Positions 8,151-17,012 of a stretch of 64,000 nt of DNA are shown here, in pieces (position 1 is the stretch's first letter; each line of letters begins with the position of its first letter). Source of the DNA: Paenibacillus endoradicis (GTDB lineage: Bacteria > Bacillota > Bacilli > Paenibacillales > Paenibacillaceae); assembly GCF_024721975.1 (NCBI RefSeq), contig NZ_JANQBB010000001.1, forward strand, positions 620,001-684,000, in the 5' to 3' direction. The notes under the pieces are model-generated. The model did not search any database, was not told the DNA's origin, and was given only the letters and a program-made list of their open reading frames with translations. Both the position numbers and the translations under genes were made by a program.

Positions 8151-8612
8151 ATGAAGAACAATAAGACATATGCAATTGTAAATCCGTCGGCAATCAAAAC
8201 TATAGTTTCAATGCTTCTAATAATAGCGATTCAGATTTATAGACTTATCCACCAGAAAGACGATGTAGATAACTTATATTACTTCGTGATAGCACTAACA
8301 GTTTTCGGTGTTTTAGTATTGATCGTTTCAGTTGTAAGAACATATATAATGGAACCTAGAGAGATTCGAATTAATAATGAAAGTATACATATTAGAGGTA
8401 GAATCATTAGAGCAGAAGAGATAAAGATGATTATGATAAGTATCAATAAAAAACAGGTCATTGGTATTAAACCAAAAGGTAAACTAATTGTTCCGCTATC
8501 CCTATACTATTGTTATATGAAAGATCAGGATGAAGGAATACAAGATTTAGTAAACTGGGCAAATGAGAAAGGAATTAAGTTGGAAATGGGCTCATTCGTA
8601 AGATGGCTTTAA
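8151..8612 (+). CDS. Small membrane protein of unknown function
   Basis: A 153-residue protein with two hydrophobic segments, at about 15-31 and 43-65, followed by a cytoplasmic-looking domain of about 85 residues with alternating beta-type sequence. The architecture resembles small bacterial PH-like membrane proteins, but I cannot name a family. The ATG at 8151 has GGAG five bases upstream. An in-frame TTG at 8136 is less likely. The gene is AT-rich and stands 28 bases after the deaminase, possibly co-transcribed with it. Confidence 0.7.
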   Translation: MKNNKTYAIVNPSAIKTIVSMLLIIAIQIYRLIHQKDDVDNLYYFVIALTVFGVLVLIVSVVRTYIMEPREIRINNESIHIRGRIIRAEEIKMIMISINKKQVIGIKPKGKLIVPLSLYYCYMKDQDEGIQDLVNWANEKGIKLEMGSFVRWL

Positions 8613-8687
8613 TGAATTTGAGAACTTGATAAAAAACAATAAGAATTTGTAATATATCTAGCGTTGTAATTAGGACAGGAGGAAAAG

Positions 8688-8798
8688 ATGAGTCATATTA
8701 TGTTATTTCAATTAAAGATGGCAAGAGATTGGTGAATTGAAGTTGCAGAATCCTGTCCTAAAGAACTGGCAGCGATACGAACGTTTATAGCGATATGA
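8688..8798 (+). pseudogene. Possible decayed small gene with in-frame TGA
   Basis: An ATG at 8688 with a strong ribosome binding site (ACAGGAGGAAAAG) opens a frame of 15 codons ended by TGA at 8733-8735. The same frame then continues for 20 protein-like codons (IEVAESCPKELAAIRTFIAI) to a second stop immediately before the cyclase gene. A good initiation site in front of such a short frame suggests a remnant of a truncated gene. No family is recognised. Confidence 0.3.
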
Positions 8799-10697
8799 TT
8801 ATGAGTGAAATCCCCCATACTTCTTCTTATAGTGAGCTAGCGTCACTAATGGCCAAATGTAACGATAACTATGGTAACGGTTATAGAAATTTCCTGGAAG
8901 TCCAGCACCTGTTGGATAAGTAGTTAACCAATTGCTCTCATGTATCGATGTAAGAAGTCGATCAATGCCTCGCTTAATTTCGGGAATTGGTTGATCATGT
9001 ACAGCGATTAGAGCATCTAATGCCCATGCGGTTTGTGAAGGTGTACTTTCACGGAGCGGGACATAGCGCCGAATAATATCGCTATTACAAGATTCACCCC
9101 AGCCGCCATCACTGTTTTGAATACTTAACAGCCATTGATCTGCTTTTTGGATTGCTTTATGATTCGATGAAGTTCCAATTGCCATTAAGCCAGTTATTGC
9201 TGCCCATGTACCATAAATATAACAAACTCCCCATCGACCATACCAAGAACCATTACGTTCTTGATGAGTGAATAACCAATCCACTCCTTTTTTGACACTT
9301 TTGTTGTCATCAGTAAGCCCTCTGAAGTTACCTAGATACTCTAATGTTCGACCTGTAAGATCAGCATCAGATGGGTCTATTGCTGCAGATTTTGCACCAT
9401 CTAGTGCGAGCCAAGTCAGCATCTTATTATTAGTGTTTTTCTCAAAAGCTGGCCAGCCACCATCTTTATTTTGCATTGATAATGCCCAGTTCAGACCTAG
9501 ATTAATAGATTCAAGGTATGCTGGATCATTAATGCTTAGATTCTGAATGGCACGTAGAGCTGCAGTAGTATCATCTACATCTGGGTTTAAAGTGTTGGAC
9601 TCCGAGAAGCCCCAACCTCCAGGAATCGCACTAGCATTATGTAGACTCCAGTCTCCTTTGTTATGCTGCTGTTGTAACAACAAATATTGACCTGCTTTAC
9701 GAATCGATAGTTGGTCTTGCTTTACTCCCGCCTCTTGTAAGGCATATGTGATTAATGCTGTGTCCCAAACGGTGGAAGGAGAATTTTGTATGGTTGTCTT
9801 TTCATCAGTAATATATCTCATATCGATTAAGCCTTGAACAGCACTCGTAATAGTCGGATGTTTCTTATCATATCCAAGTGCAAGTAAAGAGAATACCATT
9901 AATATGGTGCTACTAGCATAGCTATATAATGTTCCATCTGCCTCGATACGATCTAACATATACTGCTCTGCCTTTGACATTGCTATGTCATGCAGTGAAC
10001 GAGAACTACCGATCAATCTAGTTCGGCCTAACTCAATCATCTCGATCATTTGTGTGAATTCGATTGAATCATGTTCACCAGCATCTATTCGACTACTTTG
10101 AAGATCGCTAAGATTAGGGATGCTACCTGTTTGGATCGAAAAGCTTTGATTAGACATAATGAGCATTGGAATAAGGTGAACTCTTGAATAACCTGAGAAT
10201 TGAAATATGTTAATAGGTTGTATTGTAGGGAGAAGGATGATCTCTAGTGGTATTAATTTGATGGAGGTGGGCCATTTGATCTGACCTGTTGCAGCAAGCA
10301 CAGCATTACTCAATAAACCTTTTGATGCGCCAAGCCCACCTTGCGAGATAATGTATTGCTTTGCTCTTTGCATAAAATCCTCAGTTGATTTACTATAGCC
10401 GGAATAGAGTAAAGCGTAGTAAGCATCTATCGTTGCAGATAAATTCCCCTTTTCTTCATCTTTATATAAACTCCAATATCCATCGAGATGTTGCTGAGCT
10501 ACTATGCGATTATGCAATTGTTGTATAATTAACTCATTCTTAGAATTTATGGATCTTAACAGTATAATCATATATGAATCAATGATTGTTCCATTTTCGA
10601 AGCAATAACGCCAAGAACCATCTGATTTTTGCTCATTAATCAGATAGTTTGCAAGTTTAGATATTTCATTCGTTACTTTATCATTATGTGATGGCAT
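8799..10697 (-). CDS. sqhC: Squalene-hopene / sporulenol-type triterpene cyclase
   Basis: A 632-residue class II terpene cyclase. It has the acid motif DVDDTT at 373-378, which protonates the terminal double bond, and many QW repeats such as GDWSL, DGGWPAF, NGSWYGRWG and DGGWGES. The length equals that of B. subtilis SqhC, which makes sporulenol from tetraprenyl-beta-curcumene, and nearly that of Alicyclobacillus squalene-hopene cyclase. Sequence alone does not separate the two. The product would strengthen vegetative or spore membranes. GGAGGTGAC precedes the ATG. The gene points away from the glycerate kinase. No squalene or curcumene synthase lies in the window, so the substrate pathway must be encoded elsewhere. 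Confidence 0.9.
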   Translation of the reverse strand: MPSHNDKVTNEISKLANYLINEQKSDGSWRYCFENGTIIDSYMIILLRSINSKNELIIQQLHNRIVAQQHLDGYWSLYKDEEKGNLSATIDAYYALLYSGYSKSTEDFMQRAKQYIISQGGLGASKGLLSNAVLAATGQIKWPTSIKLIPLEIILLPTIQPINIFQFSGYSRVHLIPMLIMSNQSFSIQTGSIPNLSDLQSSRIDAGEHDSIEFTQMIEMIELGRTRLIGSSRSLHDIAMSKAEQYMLDRIEADGTLYSYASSTILMVFSLLALGYDKKHPTITSAVQGLIDMRYITDEKTTIQNSPSTVWDTALITYALQEAGVKQDQLSIRKAGQYLLLQQQHNKGDWSLHNASAIPGGWGFSESNTLNPDVDDTTAALRAIQNLSINDPAYLESINLGLNWALSMQNKDGGWPAFEKNTNNKMLTWLALDGAKSAAIDPSDADLTGRTLEYLGNFRGLTDDNKSVKKGVDWLFTHQERNGSWYGRWGVCYIYGTWAAITGLMAIGTSSNHKAIQKADQWLLSIQNSDGGWGESCNSDIIRRYVPLRESTPSQTAWALDALIAVHDQPIPEIKRGIDRLLTSIHESNWLTTYPTGAGLPGNFYNRYHSYRYIWPLVTLAHYKKKYGGFHS

Positions 10698-10817
10698 AAA
10701 TCGTCACCTCCAAAACCTTTTTATTAGTATATAGAAGTGAAAAAGTAATCATGTTCATTTTTATAAAATGACGCTTGATATTGTTTGTATCTAATTTCTA
10801 GAAAGTAGGTAGAAGGT

Positions 10818-11948
10818 ATGAAAATTATTGTTGCACCCGATTCATTCAAAGGAAGTATTTCAGCTATAGATGCAGCTCATGCCATTCAAAAAGGGATTAA
10901 TAACTATTTACTTGAAATTGAAACGATAGTTATCCCTTTAGCGGATGGTGGAGAAGGTACTTTAGACTGTCTTCTAGCATCAAGAGGAGGGGAGGTCGTG
11001 CCTGCAACTGTAACAGATCCGCTCGGCAATAAGATCGAATCCGAATACGGAGTAATTGCATCAGAACATATTGCAATTATCGAAATGGCAAGAGCGTCTG
11101 GGATTGGTTTGCTCTCTGATTAAGAAAGAAATCCACTTATAACAACAACTTTTGGAACGGGAGAGTTAATTGCTCATGCACTAGATGCGGGTTATCGTAA
11201 ATTTATTGTTGCAATTGGCGGTAGCGCTACAAATGATGGCGGAGCGGGTATGTTACAGGCATTAGGGATGCGACTTCTTGATGGGGACGGCAATGATATA
11301 TCTTATGGTGGCGGTTGTTTAGATCGTATTGTAAAGATAGATTCTAGCGATTTCGATCAAAGGATTACTCAATCACAATTTATATTAGCTTCTGATGTAC
11401 AAAATCCATTCGTAGGTCCAAATGGAGCTTCCTACATCTATGGTTCGCAAAAAGGTGCGACACCTGTAATGATGAAGCAATTAGATGATAATATGATTCA
11501 TTGGGCAAATGTTATAGAAGCGAACACGGGAACACATCTACATGATCAAGCAGGAGCAGGTGCAGCTGGTGGACTTGGAGGTGCATTTCTCACGTTTTTC
11601 CCAGTTGAATTGAAGCGAGGTGTTCATGTGGTTATTGAGCATTCATCACTACTGGATCATTTACAGAACGCAGATTTGGTTATTACAGGTGAGGGGCGAA
11701 TAGATCATCAGACAGCTTCAGGAAAAACCGTGATGGGAATTGCCGAGGAAGCAAGTAAATGGAACGTACCTGTTATTGCATTGGCAGGTTCTATTGGAGC
11801 TGGCATTGAGCAACTGAACGAGATAGGAATACAAAGCATACATAGTATCGTCAATGGTCCGATGTCACTTCAAGAAGCGATGGCGCGCGCACCGGAATTA
11901 CTAGAACAAACCACAGAGCAATTGATGCGATTAAGGTATATGAAATAA
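10818..11948 (+). pseudogene. glxK: Glycerate kinase interrupted by one in-frame TAA
   Basis: Glycerate kinases of the GlxK/GarK family phosphorylate glycerate to 2- or 3-phosphoglycerate. The N-terminal part starts IIVAPDSFKGSISA and runs to ASGIGLLSD, where TAA at 11121-11123 stops it. The same frame continues at once with ERNPLITTTFGTGELI, AIGGSATNDGGAGM and the rest of the enzyme to 11948. Counting the stop as one residue, the total is 376 residues, the normal family length, with no other lesion. The TAA is one base away from CAA, GAA or AAA. Either the gene is a very recent pseudogene or the base is a sequencing error. A downstream ATG at 11250 has no good ribosome binding site. Confidence 0.9.
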
Positions 11949-12079
11949 AGTGTGATAAGGTAAAAAATGGTTGAATAGTATGTTGTTAGATAGTATGTTT
12001 ATGGAAGTGAATTTACTGTAGAGTTCTATTTTATTAATAAGAAGTTATATGAAATTACTATGAGAGCGAGAATAATGAT

Positions 12080-12550
12080 ATGAAACAGATTACCATCAAT
12101 AAGTGGGTAATTGAATACGACGAACAGAGAACAAACGACTTTTATAAGTCTCACTATTTAATAACAGAAGGATGTAGCTGTCTTAATTGCAAGAACTTCG
12201 TAAAGGCAGTTGAAGTCATGCCGGAGGGGATAATTAGTTTTCTAAAGAAATTAGGAATAGATCCAAGAAAGGGAGAAGTTTCAGCGTTTTGTGAGAATGA
12301 AGATGATACTCACCTTTATGGAGGATTTTATCATATTGTAGGAAAATTAATTAGCGGACCTGATTGTTGGATTAAGACGGTTGAGAATGAACTTACACAT
12401 GCAGTTCTTGATAGTGAAATGTATGAAGTAGATGGAATTATATTTGGTTTTACATATGGCGTGAGTTTATTGCCCACTAATTTCCCTGAACCGGCATTGC
12501 AAATAGAATTTCAAGGAAATATCCCTTGGGTATTATCAGAGAAACCATAG
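12080..12550 (+). CDS. Hypothetical protein with CxCxxC motif
   Basis: A 156-residue soluble protein. Residues about 31-36 read EGCSCLNCKNF, a compact cysteine cluster that could bind metal, and a further cysteine appears in SAFCENEDD. The rest is mixed alpha/beta with no signal peptide or membrane segment. I do not recognise a characterised family. It looks like the single-copy unknown proteins seen sporadically in Bacillus and Paenibacillus. The gene stands alone between the broken glycerate kinase and a second GNAT, with a hairpin terminator behind it. No strong ribosome binding site is visible before the ATG. Confidence 0.65.
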   Translation: MKQITINKWVIEYDEQRTNDFYKSHYLITEGCSCLNCKNFVKAVEVMPEGIISFLKKLGIDPRKGEVSAFCENEDDTHLYGGFYHIVGKLISGPDCWIKTVENELTHAVLDSEMYEVDGIIFGFTYGVSLLPTNFPEPALQIEFQGNIPWVLSEKP

Positions 12551-12580
12551 ATGGAATTATGAAAATTCGAAGGAGTGGTT

Positions 12581-12624
12581 AGACGCCCACCTAAGATAAG
12601 AGCCATCTAATGTGGGCGTTTGTC
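12581..12624 (+). terminator. Probable terminator after the CxCxxC protein
   Basis: AGACGCCCAC (12581-12590) pairs with GTGGGCGTTT (12612-12621), and AGAT/ATCT can pair inside the loop. The T tract is short (TTTGT), so termination may be partial. Confidence 0.55.
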
Positions 12625-12679
12625 GTGATGACAAAAACGTTATACGAAAGTACCTACAAAACGAAAGGAAAATATTAAA

Positions 12680-13228
12680 ATGAGTATATTTCCTATATTA
12701 GAAACCGATAGATTGGTGTTAAGACAATTAAATCAAGAAGATTCTCAAGTTCTTTTTGAGTATTTCTCATTGGGTGAGGTAATAAAATATTACGATTTAG
12801 ATTCGTTCAATGAAATAAAACAAGCTGAACAATTGATTCATAATTGGAACCAAAGGTATGAAAACAATCAAGGAATTCGTTGGGGAATTACATTGAAATC
12901 GGAAAACCGATTGATTGGGACATGTGGGTTTCACAATTGGATGAAGGAACATTATAAAGCAGAAATCGGATATGAATTAAACCCGAAATATTGGTGTAAT
13001 GGCATTATGACGGAGGCAATAAATGAAATTCTCGAATATGGATTTGAGGAATTAGAGCTTAACAGAATTGAAGCATTCATAGATCCGGAGAATATAAGTT
13101 CAAGAAAGTTACTTGAGAAAACAGGATTAAAAGAGGAAGGACTGTTAAAAGAAGTATTTTATGAAAAAAGTCAATTTGTAGATGCTATCATTTTTGCAAT
13201 ATTAAAAAAGAATTATAAAGGTAAGTAA
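12680..13228 (+). CDS. GNAT-family N-acetyltransferase, paralogue of 3658-4188
   Basis: A 182-residue RimJ/RimL-type acetyltransferase. It begins IFPILETDRLVLRQL and contains AEIGYELNPKYWCNGIMTEA and NISSRKLLEKTGL, which line up segment by segment with the GNAT at 3658. The acetyl-CoA loop reads CNGIMT rather than RKGFTS, so both copies deviate from the canonical R/Q-x-x-G-x-G/A. AACGAAAGGAAA precedes the ATG. The substrate is unknown. Two divergent copies about 9 kb apart suggest an old duplication or separate acquisition. Confidence 0.87.
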   Translation: MSIFPILETDRLVLRQLNQEDSQVLFEYFSLGEVIKYYDLDSFNEIKQAEQLIHNWNQRYENNQGIRWGITLKSENRLIGTCGFHNWMKEHYKAEIGYELNPKYWCNGIMTEAINEILEYGFEELELNRIEAFIDPENISSRKLLEKTGLKEEGLLKEVFYEKSQFVDAIIFAILKKNYKGK

Positions 13229-13251
13229 ACAATATGAAATAAGGGTGATGA

Positions 13252-13377
13252 GCAGAAAATTGTTCAGATATTAAGAGACACTATTATTTCAATGTACTAT
13301 TCAACAATCAAGATGTTTTTGGAATAGGGATTACTTCATTCATAAAATTATCTAAGAGAACTAAGGGTAATTCGTAG
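13252..13377 (+). other. Start-less open stretch between GNAT and unknown gene
   Basis: One frame stays open for 41 codons with protein-like content (including HYYFNVLFNNQDVFGIGI) and ends at TAG 13375-13377. It has no usable start codon or ribosome binding site. It may be a gene fragment. The surrounding 260 bases (13229-13488) hold nothing else I can identify. Confidence 0.2.
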
Positions 13378-13488
13378 AATACGTATCTAACATCTAACTT
13401 TACATTCAAGCATAGGGTAAGTGATTGCAGTCGAGGATATATGAAAGTAACGTCAAATTTCATAAGTGTAGTAAGAAAGGAGAATTAT

Positions 13489-13995
13489 ATGAAGGTAAAG
13501 CTAAAGCAAGAAGATCTTCAAAATATTCAATTGAGTTGGAAATGTATTGAACCCATGTTACTTGCTGTTCGAGGGAAAGACTTCCCTACTAAAATAGAAA
13601 TGTATCAAAAGTTAAATGAAGGTCAAAAAGGATTATATTTATTTTACTCCTTCCACAACCACGCCAATACAATGGCAGAGTTCTACTGGTTTTCGTCTTA
13701 TTACATAAATGAAGTTCAGTCATGGAGTGGAATAAAGAGTGGAGTGCAATATTATATGGATGATGAAATGGTAGACTTGCTAGAACAAATTGAATTGATC
13801 ATTCAGCAGCGTAATCAAGAGAATATCACAGAGCGAAAAGCAAGTCCAACAGATTTAGAAACCGACGAGGAATTATATAATAAAGTTAAAGTACAATTCG
13901 ATAGATATAGAGTACTTTCCGAGAATACAATTGATCTAATGAATCAGTGGATTATTAATAATAAAAAAGATTTCATTGATATTGATTCCCATTAG
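13489..13995 (+). CDS. Hypothetical soluble protein
   Basis: A 168-residue protein without a signal peptide or membrane segment. It is rich in aromatic residues in the middle (a YLFYSFHNHANTMAEFYWFS-type stretch) and acidic and helical toward the C-terminus. I do not recognise a family. The ATG at 13489 is preceded by AAAGGAG. The earlier in-frame ATG at 13441 has no ribosome binding site. The next gene, a methyltransferase, begins 44 bases downstream, so the two may be co-transcribed. Confidence 0.65.
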   Translation: MKVKLKQEDLQNIQLSWKCIEPMLLAVRGKDFPTKIEMYQKLNEGQKGLYLFYSFHNHANTMAEFYWFSSYYINEVQSWSGIKSGVQYYMDDEMVDLLEQIELIIQQRNQENITERKASPTDLETDEELYNKVKVQFDRYRVLSENTIDLMNQWIINNKKDFIDIDSH

Positions 13996-14039
13996 TTCGT
14001 AACAGGGATTAAGAGAATAATCTAATGGAGCTGAATTTA

Positions 14040-14747
14040 ATGAAGCAGCTTGAAGAAATAAGATTGAATGAGAAAGCTTATCATGATTATTGTTACAGTC
14101 AAAATAAGCTATTTGAAGAAGGATCATGGTTAGGTAAACCAGCTAAAAGTGTGGTTGATGTAATGGAGTTCTTTAATGGTGAAAATCATTTGAGAATATT
14201 AGATTTAGGAAGTGGTGTAGGAAGGAATAGTATACCTATTGCCCAAAAATACGGTCATCAGATTGAGAAAATAATTGGTGTAGATTTAATAGAATCAGCA
14301 AAATATTTTGCCGATCAGTATGCAAAGCTATACGAAGTGGGAGATAAGATAGTAACGGTTGTGTCGGATATAAGTAAGTTCGATATAGTTATAGATGATT
14401 TTGATTATATTTTTGCAGTATCTAGTCTTGAACATATCGAAAGTATAGAAGTATTTGAAGAGGTTTTGCAACATATTATTGAGGGAACAACAACTAATGG
14501 TATAAATGCATTTATAATAAACTCCAATATAACGGAATACTCGTTGACATCAAATAGATTTCTAGAACCAAGTTTTGAGATTAGATTTGAAACTCAACAA
14601 TTACTAGACATGTTAAAAGTCAAATATGCAAGCTGGAATGTGATTAGACATGACATTAAACCTTACGAAGTTAAGATTAATAGAGATAAAGAAGAGGTAC
14701 TCTTGAGAGGCGATGCTGTAACGTGGATCGTCAATAAAACTCATTGA
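14040..14747 (+). CDS. Class I SAM-dependent methyltransferase
   Basis: A 235-residue methyltransferase with the Rossmann motif I RILDLGSGVG at 52-61, the acidic residue after strand 2 in IIGVDLIE, and the motif IV-like FDYIFAVSSLEH. The overall pattern resembles small-molecule methyltransferases of the Methyltransf_25/31 type. The substrate cannot be inferred. GGAG lies nine bases before the ATG at 14040; the ATG at 14025 overlaps that ribosome binding site and is rejected. It is AT-rich like its neighbours. Confidence 0.78.
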   Translation: MKQLEEIRLNEKAYHDYCYSQNKLFEEGSWLGKPAKSVVDVMEFFNGENHLRILDLGSGVGRNSIPIAQKYGHQIEKIIGVDLIESAKYFADQYAKLYEVGDKIVTVVSDISKFDIVIDDFDYIFAVSSLEHIESIEVFEEVLQHIIEGTTTNGINAFIINSNITEYSLTSNRFLEPSFEIRFETQQLLDMLKVKYASWNVIRHDIKPYEVKINRDKEEVLLRGDAVTWIVNKTH

Positions 14748-14800
14748 ATACAGCTACCCAATTAACAATCTATTTCAACTAGATATGGCGGAATGAAAAT

Positions 14801-15268
14801 ATGAAGAAAAAATGGATAGTGAGTGGTATTATCGTAATTGCATTGATATACGTTTTATATGGTTATCATCGTCCGCAATATGTAGAGTTAAGTTTCAACA
14901 GTGTTATCTTTTCACTTGATAGTGATTTTGAAAAATCTATTGAGGTTTCTATGAAAGGAGAGCTTTATAAAAGTCTAGTAGGGAATGGTATGTTTCGAGG
15001 TGAGTTGAGTGCGGAGGAAGATTTGAAGTACAATGTCAAACTGACAGAGGAAGGTAATCTTTTCGAAGGCTTTATTATTGTAAAGGATTCAAATAAAAAT
15101 ACTATAATCATTGGTACAGTTAATGTCTCTCCTAAGTTAGATAAAATATGGATCCAATTGGATGATGTGAATGAGCGATATTCATTGACAGAAGGGTATA
15201 TAGCTGGGCCTGCTAGTAATGTAAGTAAAGCAAAACAGATTGCTAGTATGATTTTCGAGGGAAAATAA
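14801..15268 (+). CDS. Hypothetical membrane-anchored extracytoplasmic protein
   Basis: A 155-residue protein with a lysine-rich N-terminus (MKKKW) and one hydrophobic segment at about 6-22, followed by an outward-facing domain of about 130 residues dominated by beta-type sequence. No lipobox cysteine follows the hydrophobic stretch, so it is an uncleaved anchor or a poor signal peptide rather than a lipoprotein. No family is recognised. It is the last plus-strand gene of the accessory stretch and converges on comM. Confidence 0.65.
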   Translation: MKKKWIVSGIIVIALIYVLYGYHRPQYVELSFNSVIFSLDSDFEKSIEVSMKGELYKSLVGNGMFRGELSAEEDLKYNVKLTEEGNLFEGFIIVKDSNKNTIIIGTVNVSPKLDKIWIQLDDVNERYSLTEGYIAGPASNVSKAKQIASMIFEGK

Positions 15269-15284
15269 GTAAAAGATTTTATGG

Positions 15285-15318
15285 GACATTCAACTATAAA
15301 TGTAGCTGAATGTCTAGT
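15285..15318 (+). terminator. Convergent hairpin between the anchored protein and comM
   Basis: GACATTCA (15285-15292) and TGAATGTC (15307-15314) form an 8-bp stem, with CTA/TAG pairing inside the loop, followed on the plus strand by TAGTTTT. It overlaps the last comM codons and may terminate from both sides. Confidence 0.45.
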
Positions 15319-16841
15319 TTTCGATACTGAATCGCTTCAGCGACATGCTCTAAATGCACATCAATACATCCTGCAAGATCAGCAATGGTACGGGCAATTT
15401 TAATAATTCGATCATATCCACGCATACTCATTCCTAATGCTTGAAACGCATTTTCAATCAATTCATGTGCCTCTTCTGGCAACTTAACTAACTGCTTAAT
15501 ACCTTGAGTCGTTAACTCACTATTATAATTGAATGCATATAGACGATATCGTTGCTGTTGCAATGTAACTGCTTGCTGAACTAATTTACGCATTTGCTCA
15601 GACGTCATTGCGAGGTCTTCTTTGGAAGGAACAAGTGAAGTGGGTCGAGCAACATCAATTTGTAAGTCAATACGATCCAATAGCGGCCCAGATAGCTTAG
15701 CTCGATAGCGATGAATCATTGCTTGTGTACAGGAGCAACTCTGTCCTTCACGTTCAAATCCATAATATCCACATGGACACGGATTATACGATGCAGCTAG
15801 TAGAAATGAAGCGGGAAATGTAATATGACTTCTTGCTCTAGATATCGTTACCGTATGTTCTTCCATTGGTTGACGAAGTAACTCTAGCACTTGCCGTGAA
15901 AATTCTGGTAGTTCATCAAGAAACAGTACTCCATGATGAGATAGAGTGACTTCACCGGGTTTAGGAATACTGCCACCTCCGATGAGACCGCCGACTGAAA
16001 TGGAATGGTGTGGGGAACGGAATGGTGGTGCAGTAAGAAACTCAGAGGTTTGCGGAGGTAATTTCCCAGCAACACTATAAATTTTGGTTACTTCAAGTGC
16101 TTCAACTTCCTGAAGAGGAGGCATAATACTAGGTAGTCGACGCATTAGCATTGTTTTACCAACGCCTGGTGGACCCGCTACAATAATGTTATGACGACCA
16201 GCAGCGGCAATTAATAATGCTCGTTTTGCTTCCTGTTGACCAACGACATCACATATATCGATATCTTGCCTATGAACTTTATTAGTAGAAGCTTGATTCC
16301 GGGCTTTCTGATGCAAAGCTAGTAATTCCTCTGATGTTACATAATTGATATTTTCTAATTCTCGTAAATTAGTAATGGGACACAATAATAGTCCAGAAAT
16401 GAGTGAAGCTTCGAAAGAATTCACATGTGGTAATATGATTTTCGTAATGCCAGCTGCTTTTGCATATTCTAGCATGGCAAGAATGCCGTGAACGGGTCTA
16501 ATATGTCCGTCTAATGATAATTCACCAACAACTAACGATCCTGAAAGTTCGCAGTTGATTTGCTTAGATGCCTTCAGTATACCTGCTGCAATCGCAAGAT
16601 CTAGCCCTGTTCCTTCTTTCTTCATATCAGCAGGTGCGAGATTGATCGTTATCCTTTCCAAAGGAAATTGATAATTACTATTACGAATAGCTGAACGTAC
16701 ACGCTCAACTGATTCGCGTATTGCGGAATCAGGCAATCCAACTACGTTGATTTGCGGTATTCCGCTCGTTATATCAACTTCTACCGTAATTCCACGTCCG
16801 TTTACTCCAATAACAATTGCACTAGCAAGTGATGTGTACAC
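15294..16841 (-). CDS. comM: ComM/YifB family Mg-chelatase-like AAA+ ATPase
   Basis: A 515-residue protein of the ComM/YifB family. ComM is known in Gram-negative bacteria as a hexameric helicase that extends heteroduplex DNA during natural transformation. It has an N-terminal Lon-like fold (IGVNGRGITVEVDIT), the Walker A motif GPPGVGKT at about 223-230, the Walker B-like HGVLFLDELPEF and a Cys-rich insert CPCGYYG...CSC. An in-frame TTG at 16856 sits inside a hairpin. GTG at 16841-16839 follows GGGGGTGC and gives the family N-terminus, so it is preferred. dprA, another transformation gene, lies 3.4 kb away. Expression may be controlled by the leader hairpin. Confidence 0.92.
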   Translation of the reverse strand: MYTSLASAIVIGVNGRGITVEVDITSGIPQINVVGLPDSAIRESVERVRSAIRNSNYQFPLERITINLAPADMKKEGTGLDLAIAAGILKASKQINCELSGSLVVGELSLDGHIRPVHGILAMLEYAKAAGITKIILPHVNSFEASLISGLLLCPITNLRELENINYVTSEELLALHQKARNQASTNKVHRQDIDICDVVGQQEAKRALLIAAAGRHNIIVAGPPGVGKTMLMRRLPSIMPPLQEVEALEVTKIYSVAGKLPPQTSEFLTAPPFRSPHHSISVGGLIGGGSIPKPGEVTLSHHGVLFLDELPEFSRQVLELLRQPMEEHTVTISRARSHITFPASFLLAASYNPCPCGYYGFEREGQSCSCTQAMIHRYRAKLSGPLLDRIDLQIDVARPTSLVPSKEDLAMTSEQMRKLVQQAVTLQQQRYRLYAFNYNSELTTQGIKQLVKLPEEAHELIENAFQALGMSMRGYDRIIKIARTIADLAGCIDVHLEHVAEAIQYRKLDIQLHL

Positions 16842-16844
16842 AAA

Positions 16845-16876
16845 AAGCACCCCCAATGGTTAGATTGGAGGTGCTT
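16845..16876 (-). promoter_or_regulatory. Hairpin covering the comM ribosome binding site
   Basis: On the minus strand, AAGCACCTCCAAT and ATTGGGGGTGCTT form a 13-bp stem (one G-U pair) with a 6-base loop. The 3' arm contains the comM Shine-Dalgarno GGGGGTG. A short T run and the GTG start follow directly. It could act as an attenuator or block ribosome access. Confidence 0.65.
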
Positions 16877-16898
16877 CCTCAATTTATCTATTCATTTA

Positions 16899-16927
16899 AT
16901 AATAAGTAGCATACAAAAATTTGTCAA
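16899..16927 (-). promoter_or_regulatory. Predicted sigma-A promoter of comM
   Basis: Read on the minus strand, a perfect TTGACA (16927-16922) is followed by a 17-base spacer and TATTAT (16904-16899), five of six matches to the -10 consensus. Transcription would start near 16892 and cross the hairpin before reaching the comM start. Confidence 0.75.
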
Positions 16928-17012
16928 TTAGAGGTTAGTAGGGGGTATGTTTACTGGTGGACGTTTTCTCAAACTTGCTCATGTAATTTGGGGTTTGGTG
17001 AGTTAAATTGTA

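Noticed and set aside
11949..12079. Short gene or RNA between glycerate kinase and the CxCxxC protein
   Set aside because: AT-rich with scattered stops and no ribosome binding site, promoter pair or hairpin that I could support.
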